From assembly GCF_019649055.1 (NCBI RefSeq), contig NW_026570307.1, forward strand, positions 496,001 through 560,000: a DNA stretch of 64,000 nt, read 5' to 3'. Positions 62,101-64,000 of this stretch are shown in pieces; positions within the stretch are counted from its first letter, which is position 1; every line of letters starts with the position of its first letter. The position numbers and the translations under genes are program-made. Origin of the DNA: Paramacrobiotus metropolitanus. Taxonomy: Eukaryota > Tardigrada > Eutardigrada > Parachela > Macrobiotidae. The notes below the pieces were generated by a model. It had not been told where the DNA came from. It saw nothing but the letters and a program-made list of their open reading frames with translations, and did not search any database.

Positions 62101-64000
62101 GGAACATAATTCCCCGACAATGTACGCACAAACATTGTTCTGATCCACAGCCACACCGATGAACTTTTGCAAATTGGTGTGCTCGATCGGCCTGATCTAA
62201 ACGCCAAATTTTTTTCGTACTCTTTCATTAATTCAAATATGATGCATTGGATTGACAACTCTTTCGACACGTACAGCTCAGTTCATTATAATATAACACG
62301 GTAATATTATTACCGTATTTAGTTCATCAATCAGCTCTTTCGTTGCTTGCTTTTTCGTGTCGCTGACATCCACCAAACCAACCAGCACACCACGAAAGCC
62401 GGCAAAGAGCTCCACAATATACGAGGAGAATCCGCTGGTGACGCCGCCCGTACTTTTACTTTGCTAATCCAGAAAACCAAATACATTATTTTCCATACGA
62501 GTAGTGCATTATAATTAATCCCTCCATTATAGAAAAAGCAAACGCTCATCCGTTATATTTGGAAGGAAAGTTGCGATTTCGCGTTAGAGAGTTTTGTAGT
62601 GTTTACACGTCCTGAGTCAGGAATCCTGCCCTACAGTTAGTTAGCATGCACTCGTATTAACGATAATTATGCTGCTGTTAGTACTTATCATTACACACCA
62701 ATAAAGAATATTTTTGGATGAAAATATACCAATGTTCGTTTGGATCCGCTGGGAGTGCGAGTGTTCTTAATGTCCAGTTCCTCCACGGCAATCTTCCACC
62801 AGTTGGGATTATATTCAGCCCGGAATTTCCTGTCAGTTTAAAAATAATTTGTTTACTCACCCTAAGATCACGCAGGATGTGTTTATCCGCACAAGCGACG
62901 TTTACCAAACGTACCAGACTTTGATGTAGAGAAATATACCGCCGCCAATCATCGCCAGCACCACAATAATGGGAACCACCGCCGCTACAGCCAGGGCCGC
63001 CGGGGACAGGCCTTCTTCTTTGCATTTGTCTTCACGATATCCGCAACGCGGCTCATCCGGCGGCAGATTGCCATCCCAGCTGGGCCAGCGGAGTTTCTTC
63101 ACAAAGTGGAACGTCATATTTCCACCGGCATGGGGCATATGTTGGAGAAATGTCTTGTAAAAGGGACAATAAAAGGTCAGATCTCTAAGCGCCTAAATGC
63201 TTATATTTAATTACAGCTAATTTAGTGAAACTGTATTACCGAAGCCATTAAAGCCGCTACTAAGCGGTTTAATGATGACAATAATTACCACAGACATTTT
63301 GCAGCTGATTAAATTTAGTTTCCGCATCATGCACCTGTATAACGTTTAAACAATTTCCGCTCTCAAATCTGCTGCTCTATAGGCTTTGTAATTACTTCGT
63401 CAGCGTTTTATTAATTCCTTAGCTGGTACGCGTTAGTCGTTACCGGTCTTTTCATACCTGCATCTCGTCGGCTCGCTCGTTATAGATTTTCATGCAGTAG
63501 TCTTTCTCTCGTTGACGATCCTTTCCAATATAAATTCGGTCGGCGCCCATAAGGGGGCTATCGAAGGATGCATTAATAACTTTATCCACAATCAAATCCC
63601 CGTTTGTGTAATTTGCGCCAATCTTGTGCAGCTTGTTAACAACTTCGGCATAAATCAAAACTGCTTCGTAATGGGCAGTCACTACTACGTCCATCTACAA
63701 TGCAGCCAAAATTACAAGTTACATGTTACAGAATAGGATTTTATAAGCAGAGCTTCAATTTAAATGGTTTTGTAAATTTTGTAGCTTTTTCAGCAAAACT
63801 TTGTTATTATTGTACATAAAATGTTTTGTATGATATGAAATGGTGCGCGATATCTTCCCCAAATCTAACTCTGTGTAAACCGCACGGGCGCGCAAACTCA
63901 TGAGAAATCCAGTGTACGATATTCTGTACTCATAAAATGCAAGTGCAGCGATCAACGTCGTACATATAAAAAATTATCCCTACCTTTTCCAGTGGATTAA
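59146..64000 (-). CDS. receptor guanylyl cyclase C, 5' part outside window
   Basis: Tandem paralogue of cyclase B, same strand, about 5 kb upstream. Fifteen exons are visible: 64000-63984 (partial), 63694-63458, 63153-62915, 62829-62730, 62463-62314, 62196-62014, 61928-61695, 61563-61450, 61265-60964, 60725-60506, 60366-60219, 60060-60012, 59801-59752, 59397-59306, 59196-59146. The membrane-proximal ligand domain ends with PPDEPRCGY, then a TM helix ([20 protein letters not shown]), pseudokinase ([20 protein letters not shown]), coiled coil ([14 protein letters not shown]) and cyclase. [15 protein letters not shown] and [11 protein letters not shown] are intact. One oddity is IRSGINSG where B has IRIGLNSG. 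From the TM exon onward, exon lengths equal those of B or differ by a few codons (234, 114, 302, 220, 148, 49, 50 and 92 nt are identical), showing a gene duplication. Confidence 0.93.

Overview
This is nuclear DNA from an animal. Genes are split by GT-AG introns of about 50 to 1,270 bp, there are no operons or ribosome binding sites, and the gene content is metazoan: three receptor guanylyl cyclases, a CUB/LDLa/trypsin protease, an ANKLE1-type nuclease, an SRRM2/CWC21 splicing factor and mitochondrial medium-chain acyl-CoA dehydrogenase. The many receptor guanylyl cyclases and moderate AT-richness would suit a small ecdysozoan such as a tardigrade, but no sequence here proves the species. Exon models were built by hand from splice consensus and reading phase; for most genes the phases close exactly over the whole coding sequence.

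Left part (1-11,900): the 3' end of a proline/glycine-rich protein gene, then receptor guanylyl cyclase A on the + strand. A carries one apparent frameshift, has lost two catalytic residues, and contains a strong candidate U12-type AT-AC intron.

12,400-21,800: a secreted trypsin-like protease (CUB-CUB-LDLa-trypsin) and three tandem four-transmembrane genes. A broken copy of the protease's 3' exons lies between the first two membrane genes, so a protease-plus-membrane-gene segment was duplicated.

23,100-30,700: a nucleoside hydrolase (+), an unrecognised 340-residue gene (-) and an unrecognised serine-rich 331-residue gene (+), the last two diverging from a 1.3 kb spacer.

31,000-45,000: two hairpin-forming repeats, the SRRM2/CWC21 gene (+), then ANKLE1 (-) and ACADM (-). 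ACADM has 12-nt and 13-nt coding microexons.

45,000-64,000: a decayed Tc1/mariner-like fragment, a TATA-driven gene for a 77-residue secreted peptide (-), a 370-bp foldback element, and two head-to-tail receptor guanylyl cyclases B (complete) and C (cut by the window edge), both on - and with nearly identical exon lengths. A reverse-transcriptase remnant lies between B and C.

Across the window the octamer TACTCGTA/TACGAGTA recurs about 19 times, mostly outside exons, far above the 2-3 expected from base composition.
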